Shown piece by piece: positions 55,206 through 64,000 of a stretch of DNA of 64,000 bases. Made by a program: the position numbers and the translations under genes. The stretch is from Lepas anatifera. Taxonomy: Eukaryota; Arthropoda; Thecostraca; Lepadidae. Numbering within the stretch: the stretch's first letter is position 1; every line of letters starts with the position of its first letter. The notes beneath the pieces were generated by a model, which was not told the origin of the DNA, made no database searches, and was given only the letters and a program-made list of their open reading frames with translations. The stretch is taken from the NCBI GenBank assembly GCA_034440635.1, contig JAOTON010000200.1, positions 310,001-374,000 on the forward strand. Reading direction: 5' to 3'.

Positions 55206-55991
55206 AACTAGGCAAATGCATGATTTTATATCGTTCTGAATATACAATAACTATGTTGCAACGTTTGGCTTTCTAAATATGAGTTACGGACTCTAGTCCG
55301 AGTGAAAATTAAATTTTCCTATCTCTTAAGCATGCGCACTCTTGCCCAATGGTCTACTGCGTACTCTTGCCGGACATGCTCCCTTGGGAAGAAAGTCTTC
55401 ATAAACATGTTGGCAGGCATTTTAGCGTGAGCTCCGGTCCTGGAGCACACTCCTAGCTCAGCCTTCTTACTGATGACAGACCGCAATACAATACTTGTGA
55501 TAATAGAAGCATGATCTACAAGTTTACCCAGTTAAGAAATATTACTTCAAGGGTGCCCAGAAACTTATTTTGCTCTGTACTCCCGCGGAAAGAACAGGAG
55601 CACCTTGAATTCTGGTGTGCAGCCTAGGCACTGACCTTGCTTTTTTATACCAGGTTATCCAACATCTCAGTGGTTGCTAAGCAACCAAAACAGCTGCTGC
55701 GTACTCTTATCTCCTGCGCACTCTTACCCGCCCTTACCCTATTTACCATCACTGCACAAACTCCTGCCAAATCTTGTTGGATGTGGATTGACGAGAATCA
55801 GATTGACACTGCTTCCATTGCCAAAAATGTATCAGTATTGCGAATGCATCCAGATACATCATGTGATCCTGATTGGAATTTTCCATGGAAACTTGTCATC
55901 CAGTCCCTTACTATCCCCCCCCAGCCTCATTGTGAGATCATGACCTCACCAGTTTTTTTCATTCGTTCTGCTACTTTGTTAACTTGGAAAC
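55206..55991. other. Unassigned DNA with an X-box-like palindrome
   Basis: TGCG(C/T)ACTCTT(A/G)CC-like phrases occur four times (about 55333-55727). A frame at 55637-56119 runs into the family II element at 55992 and is unlikely to be a gene. Confidence 0.4.
55673..55685. promoter_or_regulatory. RFX X-box-like palindrome GTTGCT-A-AGCAAC
   Basis: Fits the RYYNYY-N(1-3)-RRNRAC consensus known for RFX factors. No gene start is identified beside it, so this may be chance. Confidence 0.25.
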
Positions 55992-57017
55992 TTAACCCTC
56001 GCCCCACCGGGGCCATCGATGGCCCACTAAGGTTTTTTCGGGATAGCAGAAAACGACGAGGCGCAGCTCCGCGGTTGAGAGTTCTACCTCCTGCTGCATC
56101 ATTTTTCCACCATCCCTGAAATGTTTTACCCCGGATCATCCAAAGTCAGGTCACCAGGGGAGGTCAACCAAGGTCACCTCACTTCAACTTTAGAGCTCTA
56201 TAAGAGCTACATTTCAGAAGTCGATAGATTTGAAACTTCCTGCACTTAATGACCCCTCCAGGGTTTACAACTTGTATATCCGGGATTTTTCGATTTTGTG
56301 ACCTGAAGTCCGGTCATGAGGTGACCTCTCCCATTGAAAAAGCATGGGAAAAGCTGTCTTATGATCTAAAAGTCACAAAAAGGATTGAAAATGCTCAGGC
56401 TTGGTCAGAAAAGCGTTTTTGGGCACCCTTTCACGGATCACCAGGGCCATATTTGCCTTTTGACCTCTCCGAGGTCATCCAAGGTCACCAGGGGTCAAAA
56501 ACAGTATTTTGACAAAAACTTTTGACCTAATTAAGCTAGAGCGTTGAATCAAACACCATCGTTTATGTCTCGTCACTGGCTTTCGTTTGATATACGGCAA
56601 GGTCACTTTTTGACCTTTCTTGACCTCAGGTCATATTAGGTCACGAGGTGACCTCTGGAAGTCAAACCACTGGCGGGAGGTCATTACGTTCTACATAGCG
56701 GAAAAAGGTCCGCCATTTTCCTATCTAATGTACTTTACCACATCTCAATAGCTCTAATGGCATAGGAGTTATGCCCAGTTTGCTTAAGCAATGCATATTT
56801 GAGTGAAAATAGCCGATCTTGACCTAGTTTGACCTCTGGAGGTGAAACCATTGACCTGAGCGCTAAATCATGCCAATTAATTTCTTACTGAATTCACGCG
56901 AGCTTTCTAATGCACTTAACAGATTTGCGCTAACGCTCATATGTTCGGAGTTAGAGAGGGCATCGATGCCCCCGGTGGGGCGAAGGTGGCGCCGGACCCC
57001 CGTAGTGCGCGGGTAAA
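55992..57017 (+). mobile_element. TTAA-type MITE family II, complete short copy
   Basis: About 1.03 kb. Starts TTAACCCTCGCCCCACCGG with a GGCCATCGATGGCC palindrome; ends CATCGATGCCCCCGGTGGGG, GCGAAGGTGGCGCCGG and GTAGTGCGCGGGTAAA (TTAA mutated). Dense AGGTCA/TGACCT hexamers. Colinear with the left arm at 36961 for about 0.85 kb. Confidence 0.85.
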
Positions 57018-57808
57018 AGTGCATAAGAAATAAGCAATTTTCGATGATGCTACCAATTAAACATACACAACACGGTAATATCAGTTAGCATCAACGGAAG
57101 CCAATGTCCTACAAAGAATATTACACATATTTTTCTCAATATTTACCTTGATTATACTACGGACATTCCGAAATAGGTACACAAAACACCAGATACAAAA
57201 TCGCACCGAAGGAATGTCACATATGCGCGGTAATCGGTTGACTTTCAATTCCGTTTCACAGCGAGTCTACGATCAAGCCGATTCAAGCTTCGGGATTTTA
57301 CTGACTATTGAAATTATTATTTTGATGACGTCAGTAATTAGTAGAAAAGAAGATATATTTATGTTTCCAGCGTATAAAGCCGAAGAAAAAATGTGGTTTC
57401 CTGATTTTTGTACCAATTTTCTTTATTGATTATGCTTTTGGAACTTCGACAAACTGGTCCCTTTAAGTACAACTCGATACAGTAAAAACACAATGTATTG
57501 CACATTAAAAAAGTGAATGAAATGCATCATAAAACAGGTCATTTAAAACATAACACAATAAAAACGGAACACTGCCCTAACACCCTGATCACAGCCCAAA
57601 TTCACTCGCTTCCGGTATTTGATATTCTGGCAGCAGGTAGCTATCTGAGAGACGATGCTGTCTATACCCTCGATTGAGAGTGACCACATCCAAATGGGTC
57701 GGCGTTGGAGCATGCGGTCGCGGACACATTGAAAGCCCCAGGCACCCTATAGAATAGTCCGCAATGTCCTGTATGGAGTCGTCCAAATGGGACACAATCA
57801 GACCCAGG
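57018..57808. other. Unassigned AT-rich DNA
   Basis: A 93-codon plus frame (57148-57429) has no motif. GGTCCCTTTAA at about 57460-57470 resembles the TTAAAGGG-type MITE end. Confidence 0.35.
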
Positions 57809-57998
57809 CAGTGGCGGATCCAGGACCTCATTTCAGAGGACGGGGCGGGGTGGGGGGGGCAGAGTCGCCCCTGCCATTACCTCGGAACAGCCTTCGGCTA
57901 TGTATTTACTATAGAAACTGTGGCATTTCGGGGAGGGGGCTTGAGACCCCTAGTCCCCGTTCTAGCCCCGCCCCTAGTCCCCCGTTCATCCACCACTG
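57809..57998 (+). mobile_element. hAT-type MITE with CAGTGGCGGATCCAGG end
   Basis: Starts CAGTGGCGGATCCAGG and ends CGTTCATCCACCACTG. Flanks GACCCAGG (57801-57808) and AACTCAGG (57999-58006) agree at 6 of 8 bases, a plausible decayed 8-bp duplication. Confidence 0.65.
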
Positions 57999-59501
57999 AA
58001 CTCAGGCTCGATATATTCCATGGAAGTTCATACAATTGTGTCTGTTCACTTATCACGTCAATATGATCAAGCATATAGAGCTCGTAATGCATTTACAAAA
58101 AACACCAAGTTAACATCACATAACAAATGATGGCCACATTCGTTCAATCTCACGTGCTATTTCATACCTCAAAATATGATAGAGTGAAACGAAAAGAATA
58201 CAAAAGTCAAAATCGTATAAAAATATATCAAATTGCAGAAGTCAAGTTAAAACCAGCAAAAATAATTTGCCGAGTGTTGTACAGAAGAGCAGGCCGATAA
58301 GGTCCAGCCAACAAAAATTTAACAACTCAATTCTGCTGTAGTTAGTTAGCCTCGGCCAGTTTCGGCACGGATTAGTGGCAGCCTTCAAGAATCGGCACGG
58401 CACCTATCATCATAATGGAGTGTGTTGGCACGCAGGCCGATCGCCTTCACTTGCTGAGTCCGGGTACCGACCACGGGCATGCGCTGCAGGGCATATACCA
58501 TCCTAAAATCACACATTTCTGCAGTGCACCACACAAGCTGAGGCAAATAAACCAGAGATGAGGTTGTGGAATGTTCCCATGTTCCCCTGCTTTTGAAGTG
58601 TTTTTAGAGGAATTTGGATCAAACTCTCGTTGCCAGTTATGTGCACGCTCAGACGTTTTGTTTACCAATTTCGAGGTGAAAGGTGTACCACGCCGAGACC
58701 ACGCTGGGACTTCAGGCGCCAAAAAGCTGCAAAATGCTGTAACTAGAAAATGAAAGAAAAATAAACGGAAATCAAGACGTATGGCTGTTTCAATGTCTAA
58801 AACTAATCCAGGACTTGTGGTGGTTTAATGAAGAACATTTGAATCAGATTATTACAAGGTTACCGGTACAAATAAACCAGAGATGAGGTTACGTTGCTGC
58901 TGATGTCACCGCCCCAGGGCAAAAATCCACAATTTTTCCACGCGATTAACCTGTGTGTTGTTGCCAGTTTCATATACAGATGCGCAGTACTGAACAGCTA
59001 ACAGCGCCAAGGCCTGACCAACTGCCAGTGCAGTATATCAATATACTGTGCAGTATATCAACAACCCGTCCTAGCGCGTATATCGAGGCGGTGCATGTAG
59101 TGAGCAGTTCCATAGCAGTTAAACAGCAGTTAAGCAATCTGTCTCGGTTGTCACGGTTTTTTGGATAAATATTTCTACGGTCCGTCAGGATGTCACTTTG
59201 AAATTTTAAATTTGCCAAAGTGTTAGAATGAGCTAGGGACTGCGATTGATGGAATGAAATGTTCTAAAGTCAAGCCATAATTTTTTTGTACTTTTCGACC
59301 ATTTGGCTTGGCAGCTCCTCCCATAATGATACACAGTCACGATCCAAAATGACCGGATATTGCAAAAACATGCTTCAAATTTACATTTGTTGGGGAGGGG
59401 GAAGTGGACACGTACTGCCCTATTCCATCCATTCTCCTGCCCGCGCCAGTGCCAGTTCCTCCTCCAGAGTGCGTATAAAGGGCATGCTGGATCATGTTTT
59501 G
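57999..59501. other. Unassigned DNA
   Basis: ACAAATAAACCAGAGATGAGG-like sequence occurs twice (about 58545 and 58869). GTGCAGTATATCA is tandemly repeated at 59028-59062. No gene supported. Confidence 0.4.
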
Positions 59502-59960
59502 CGACAGAGGTGCAGAAAGTATGCTGGCTGTCACAAACTCAATGCGACGCATGCCTCCTCTGTCACACACAGAGGTGCAGAAAGTATGCTGGCTGTCACA
59601 AACTCAATGCGACGCATGCCTCCTCTGTCACACACAGAGGTGCAGAAAGTATGCTGGCTGTCACAAACTCAATGCGACGCATGCCTCCTCGGTCACACAC
59701 AGAGGTGCCAGAAAGTATGCTGGCTGTCACAAACTCAATGCGACGCATGCCTCCTCTGTCACACACAGAGGTGCAGAAAGTGTGCTGGCTGTCACAAACT
59801 CAATGCGACGCATGCCTCCTCTGTCACACACAGAGGTGCAGAAAGTATACTGGCTGTCACAAACTCAATGCGACGCATGCCTCCTCTGTCACACACAGAG
59901 GTGCAGAAAGTATGCTGGCTGTCACAAACTCAATGCGACGCATGCCTCCTCTGTCACACA
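59502..59960. repeat. 65-bp minisatellite, seven units
   Basis: Units start with AGAGGTGCAGAAAGTATGCT and contain CTGTCACAAACTCAATGCG and ACGCATGCCTCCTC. Anchors at 59511, 59576, 59641, 59706, 59772, 59837 and 59902 give a 65-bp period with one single-base insertion in the fourth unit. Units are nearly identical, so the array is recent. All three plus-strand frames are open (up to 261 codons) because 65 is not a multiple of 3; the peptides are probably artefacts. Confidence 0.95.
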
Positions 59961-60054
59961 GAGCTGGAAATTATGATTGTATATTTGAATACTATTTCCA
60001 ATATGCTGAATGTCATCTACCTGTCTCTTACTTTTTGCAGCAGACAAGGTTCAA

Positions 60055-60215
60055 GCACCAAACCATTATAGCATGAAAGTTGTAAAATGTGTTTTCAGTC
60101 TTAGATCATGTTTTTGTTTTTGGAAGGAGAATTTCCAATTATGGGTCATTGTTTCCAGTATTGGGATCATAACTATGATTGGCAACTCTGATCACAGTTT
60201 CCCCATTGACCTGCA
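60055..60215 (+). repeat. Left flanking copy of a repeat also found after the second LINE
   Basis: ACCATTATAGCATGAAAG, TTTTGGAAGGAGAATTTCC, AATTATGG and TCTGATCACAGTTTCCCC match, in order, sequence at about 63605-63840. Probably the 3' end of an earlier LINE copy. Confidence 0.6.
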
Positions 60216-60469
60216 TTCCCAGTGCCTGGCCCCGCGCCCGGAGACGGTGGCGTGCTGCGGCGCTCCGACCCGCCCGTTTTACTCTGTCTTTAGCCTTTAT
60301 CCGAGTGTTTGGTTGTTTTTATCGTGACTGTGGAGTGGACGAGTGGTGTGGTTGTGGAGTGTGGAGTGACAATTGGTTCGGACCACCAATTTGGACTCAC
60401 CTGGTTTTGCTGCCGGGTTTTCTGCGGATTCTGAAGCTTTGAGGCCGCTCCTGCTCCCATGCTGCAAGA
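60216..60469 (+). other. Sequence between the flanking repeat and the LINE-like GC-rich leader
   Basis: Contains GTGGAGTG-rich and GTGTTTGG-type sequence; might be the LINE 5' UTR. Confidence 0.35.
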
Positions 60470-63400
60470 TGGAGCTGTTTCACCCCATCGTGAATCGCGA
60501 AATCCGGAGGTTGGTCCTATTTTGGCTGTTGTTAAATTGATCTTCATCGTTGTCACCTGTGCTCCGCTCGACTGATCACGCCGTTCTCCGCGTACCTTGA
60601 GCCCTTCGCACCCCGCGCCGGCCGTACCTGCCGGGCCGGGTCGACGCGGCCCCTCCCCAGCGCTACGCGGAGCCGAGCCCAGCAACCAGCCGCCGGGCAG
60701 AGGCGGCGGCGCACCGGACGCGGTACTCAGCAGCCGGGGTGCCCGTAGGGGGGCGGGGGGAGTCGGTGGGGGCGGTCGGGACATATGTGGCATCTCTTCG
60801 AATCGGCGCTCCATATTCACTCGCGTATTTGTCTTTCTCATGACCTGCGAGAATTCGACTACGATGTTTTGGAATCTGTGAGACTTGGCTGCGCCTGCAC
60901 ACCTCGCAACATGTTTCTGCTGCCCGGTTATTCGGTCCATCCGCCGAGGCCGGATGACAGCGGATACGGTGGTGTTGCCCTTGCTGTCAAGAGGGTATGA
61001 CTTCGAGACAGCTCGAGATTCGCACAGAAAGCCAGCAAACGCTCGACTGGAGACTCTCTGGTCCGTGAAACCGACTCAAACGGCAGATCATTTCGCGTGC
61101 TCTATCGCCCGCCGCGTCACGGTGATGCTGACTTACGTGCCATTTCGACCACCTGGAACTGGAATATCAGAATGTTATCTTGGCTCACCCTTCTGCGAAA
61201 ATTGTGATTTTTGGTGATATCATTTGTGACGTTTGAACCTCTGGCCAATCGTGCAAAACACTATCTGGTGAACTTTTAAGGGACTATACTTTCACCAGTG
61301 TATAATCAGCCTACGTATGCCCCGCTGGATCATGTTTGGATGTTATTTGCCAAGCCTGACCTAGTTACTTTTTGGACCATTTTGTCATTCGTCCATTATT
61401 TTAGTGTCAGCTAACGTGTGCGGTGCCGTCAAGCCTACTTTTGTTCGGCCCGTGTCTCCGTGCATTGACGCCGTCAGCCTTATTTCGATTTGATGTGTAT
61501 TAATTGGTCGGTTTTTGCCTTGACAGTATTGATGAAAATGGAGTGTTTTCGTGAGGAATTTGATGTCCGTTTCATCGCCATGCACCTGTAAGAACTCTGC
61601 GTATCCGCAATCCGAACGCGCCCGTGGTGTCGACCTGACCATTGGTTTAATGGCCCGTCGCAGGCGGCGCTGGCAACCGGCGGCCACCGTTCTGAGGTGT
61701 ATCGTGACCTGAATCGCCAGGTGAGGGGGCAATGCGACGCGACATGCGGGATGATGTGCAGAGGCGGTTGAGGGAGGAGGGTAGAGAGGCGTGTGGGGGT
61801 GTGGATAGGGTGATTGGTGGCAAAAGGGTGGCGCCCGGGTGATACCAGATGCTACAGCTGATGAGCTGAACCGGTTTTTCGTCGGGGTCGGTCCGCGCGT
61901 GGCGGCTGGGTCACCGCTATGGGATTTCTTCCATCGGTGGCGTGTCGGCTGCCGCGCGTTGGCTCCTGAGCCTTTACCCTCCGGCTCATCACCCTGGACG
62001 AGCTGCAAGCGATTGTTTTCGGCAGGGGATCCTCCAACTCCAGTGCCAGTGATGGTATAAGTATGCGCATCATCCGTCTGGTCTTGTCCCAGGGCCCAGC
62101 ACTTCTCCACTTGATCACAGCTCAATCCTTACTTGTGAAATCCCAGGCTCCTGGAAACACTCCTAGTGCATCCCATCTTCAAATCCGGTGATTCCTCCGA
62201 TCCTCTAGTTTCCGTCCTATCAGCATCATCCCTACCGTCACGAAAATCCTAGGCGTGCTGTGCATAGCAGCTCTATGCTTACCTCTCCGAAAATCACCTC
62301 CTTGCCTCCAGTCGCACGGATTTCGCCCTCGTCACTGTGTGAAAGCGCGCTGGTATCCATCACCGATACATCCTTTCTGCTAACGATCGTGAGAGGTGTC
62401 CCTCCTCTGTCTCCTCGATTTGAGTAAATGTTTTGATGTGATTGACCACTCTCGTCTACTCGAAAAACTCCAGGCTCATTCAATCGATACTTCTTGGTTT
62501 TCGGATATTTTGACCACACCCGAGTGTCGCCTTCCAGCTGATAATCTGGGTGTTTTAAGTTTCTTCTAGTCTTCCTAACAACATGGGCGTATTCCAGGTT
62601 CTTGTCTCGCCCCATTGTCTACTGCATCTTTGCTAACGACCTGAGCCTGTATGCTGAGGATGCGGTCGTGGTCGTATGCAGATGACACCCAAATACTAAT
62701 CAGCGGTAAAAGTCACTATTTCAGACCCTCATTCAACGCATGGAAAATTCTTTGGCTTCCCTTGATGTTTGGTTTAGGGGTAATGGATTAAAAGTAAACG
62801 CTGACAAGACACAACTCATTCTTCTAGGAAGCGCTCCCAACATTCGACAAATTGGTAATTTTACAGTCAAATTCCGCGGCCACGACCTAGTACCTTCTAT
62901 GAACGTTAAAAACCTCGGCCTGACCTTCGACCGCACCCTCAGCTGGGACTCTACATTTTCTTCTTAGCGTCAATGCTTCGGAATTTTGAGTGGTCTCTCA
63001 CATCTGAGACATTGCTTGCCTCCCAGAGTCATCTCCCGATAGTCAGCTCCCTGGTTATCTCCCGCGTCCGATACTGCATCAGCGTATTCGGTACGGGACC
63101 CAAACCAATAACATTCGGCTCCAAAAATTATTAATTATGCTGAAAAGTCATTTTTGGTCGCAAAAGTTTGATCACGTATGGATGTGTTAGAGGACCTGGG
63201 CTGGCTGTCGGCGGGTGAGCTGGTGAGGTATCACACACTGTACTTGTGCACAGGTGGTGTGTTTCGGGAGCCAGAGGAGCTGGCTCTGGGATTCGAAGAG
63301 ATCCGGCTTCCCGAGAGCGCAGCACGAGGCGGACGGGACTTTGGGTGCGGCTCGGTAATATGGGACAGCGCAGATTTAAGCCGGGGTCCGTTGTTATACA

Positions 63401-63500
63401 ATGATCTGCCTAATGACCTGAAAATGCTACCGTGCCTATTTTCGCCGCGCCCTCAGCGCAACTCTTGGCGGAGCGGATTTAGGGCGATGTGAGGTGTGGT
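60470..63500 (+). pseudogene. Decayed CR1/L2- or Jockey-type LINE, endonuclease and RT remnants
   Basis: Fragments in different frames follow the order of a LINE ORF2. Endonuclease: YDVLESVRLG and LPGYSVHPPRPDDSGYGGVA (60855-60995), VLYRPP (about 61100), IVIFGDF (about 61200), DYTFTSVYNQPTYAPLDHVW (about 61280-61340). Linker: ATADELNRFFVGVGPRVA (about 61853). RT: SASDGISMRIIRLVLSQGPA (about 62050), IFKSGD and FRPISI (about 62180-62225), LLDLSKCFDVIDHSRLLEKL (about 62410), YADDTQILISG (about 62677), WFRGNGLKVNADKTQLILLG (62765-62835), DVLEDLGWLSAGELVRYHTL (about 63181) and a final GPLLYNDLPNDLK (about 63390). At least six frame changes make it inactive. The 5' part (60596-60780) is a GC-rich leader. 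The D-V-I-D-H and Y-A-D-D-T motifs separate it from the Tx1-type LINE at the window start. Confidence 0.8.
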
Positions 63501-63602
63501 GGTGCGCTGGTGAATAGCGATATGTGTATTTTAAGTGATTATTTTTAATGTACGATTTTAACTGGTTTGTGTTGTATGAAGTGTGTCGCCTAACTATATC
63601 CC
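63501..63602. other. LINE 3' UTR-like spacer
   Basis: Follows the RT remnant without a stop-free frame; no poly(A) seen. Confidence 0.4.
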
Positions 63603-63842
63603 CAACCATTATAGCTTGACGTGGTCCTATAGCCAACTGTTCTTTTAACTGTGGATGACTCTGAATAATTTGTTTTGTCTTTGTTTGAAGAAGTTTCCAT
63701 TTTGGAAGGAGTGTTTCCAATTATGGTACATTTCCCCATGATTAAATGTAGCAATTATAATGAAAATAGCTATTATTTGGAACATATCTATTAATGGGAA
63801 CGTACACACAATTGGGAACCATGATCACAGCTTCCCCCACTG
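63603..63842 (+). repeat. Right flanking copy of the 60055 repeat
   Basis: ACCATTATAGCTTGACG, TTTTGGAAGGAGTGTTTCC, AATTATGG and CATGATCACAGCTTCCCC parallel 60055-60215, with about 80 bp of extra AT-rich sequence in the middle. Confidence 0.6.
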
Positions 63843-64000
63843 TTTTAAATAATCCTCGGAGGCCTGCGGGAGGTGCCTACCGGGGGGAAACCTAGGACCC
63901 AAGATGATACATCTTTGTATTCTTAGCCTCCCCCCAAAGTTCTATCTCACATATCAACAAAATTGACAAAAATGTTAATGTCACCATAGAATTTGGACCT
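63843..64000. other. Unassigned end of window
   Basis: GC-rich start (CCTCGGAGGCCTGCGGGAGG) followed by AT-rich sequence; nothing recognised. Confidence 0.35.

Noticed and set aside
55637..56119. 160-codon gene
   Set aside because: The last third lies inside the TTAA element at 55992, and the first part has no domain; it is a chance fusion.
57148..57429. Small membrane protein
   Set aside because: One hydrophobic stretch in AT-rich DNA, no conserved context.
59502..59960. CRISPR array
   Set aside because: Units are contiguous tandem repeats with no unique spacers, in a eukaryotic context.
59286..60076. Plus-strand frames of 160-261 codons across the 65-bp repeats
   Set aside because: All three frames are open because the unit has no stops and 65 is not a multiple of 3; this is a repeat effect, not evidence of a gene.
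60290..60940. 216-codon minus-strand gene
   Set aside because: It runs antisense through the GC-rich leader and endonuclease of the decayed LINE, where long chance frames are expected.
61385..62125. 246-codon minus-strand gene
   Set aside because: Antisense to recognisable LINE linker and RT motifs; Pro/His/Arg-rich composition typical of a shadow.

Overview
The window looks like a stretch of a metazoan nuclear genome, probably an invertebrate, built almost entirely of transposable elements and their debris. The evidence is a Tx1/L1-type LINE with two ORFs, a second decayed LINE of the CR1/L2-Jockey type, a Penelope-like fragment, tRNA-derived SINEs, many short elements with TTAA or 8-bp target duplications, CA microsatellites and minisatellites. 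There are no operons or ribosome binding sites, and no convincing host gene. I cannot name the species. The SINE tails and Tx1-type LINE would fit a marine invertebrate or arthropod-like genome, but that is only an impression.

Layout. Bases 1-5766 are a LINE cut by the window start: part of ORF1 with a frameshift, a nearly intact endonuclease/reverse transcriptase ORF2 with one frameshift, and a 3' end with AATAAA and an A-run. Bases 5.9-8.2 kb hold a CA repeat and a degenerate GC-rich satellite. Bases 9.9-13.6 kb hold three copies of a TTAA-bounded element (family I), one of them set in an older relative. Bases 13.7-14.4 kb are a small nest: two hAT-type MITEs, each with an 8-bp target duplication, inside one host MITE. 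Bases 14.4-36 kb are mostly unassigned AT-rich DNA with scattered SINEs, MITEs, one more intact family I copy and a 32-bp minisatellite. Bases 36.7-40.1 kb hold a 3.1-kb TTAA-bounded structure with inverted arms of about 0.8 kb that encloses a Penelope-like fragment. Bases 40-57 kb hold SINEs and further TTAA elements (families II-V). Bases 59.5-60 kb are a 65-bp minisatellite, and about 60.5-63.5 kb is a decayed LINE.

The most unusual content is a group of TTAA-bounded, transposase-less elements (families I, II and III, and more distantly IV). They are packed with the hexamer AGGTCA/TGACCT in direct, inverted and everted arrangements; I counted about 16 exact copies in the 853-bp element at 22907-23759. 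The families also keep a GC-rich hairpin just inside the end, and its sequence differs completely between families. TTAA targets and CCCT/CCTT starts suggest piggyBac-type mobilisation in trans. Whether the hexamers are transposase sites or act as nuclear-receptor half-sites is open.

All family assignments rest on reading motifs by eye; no database search was run.
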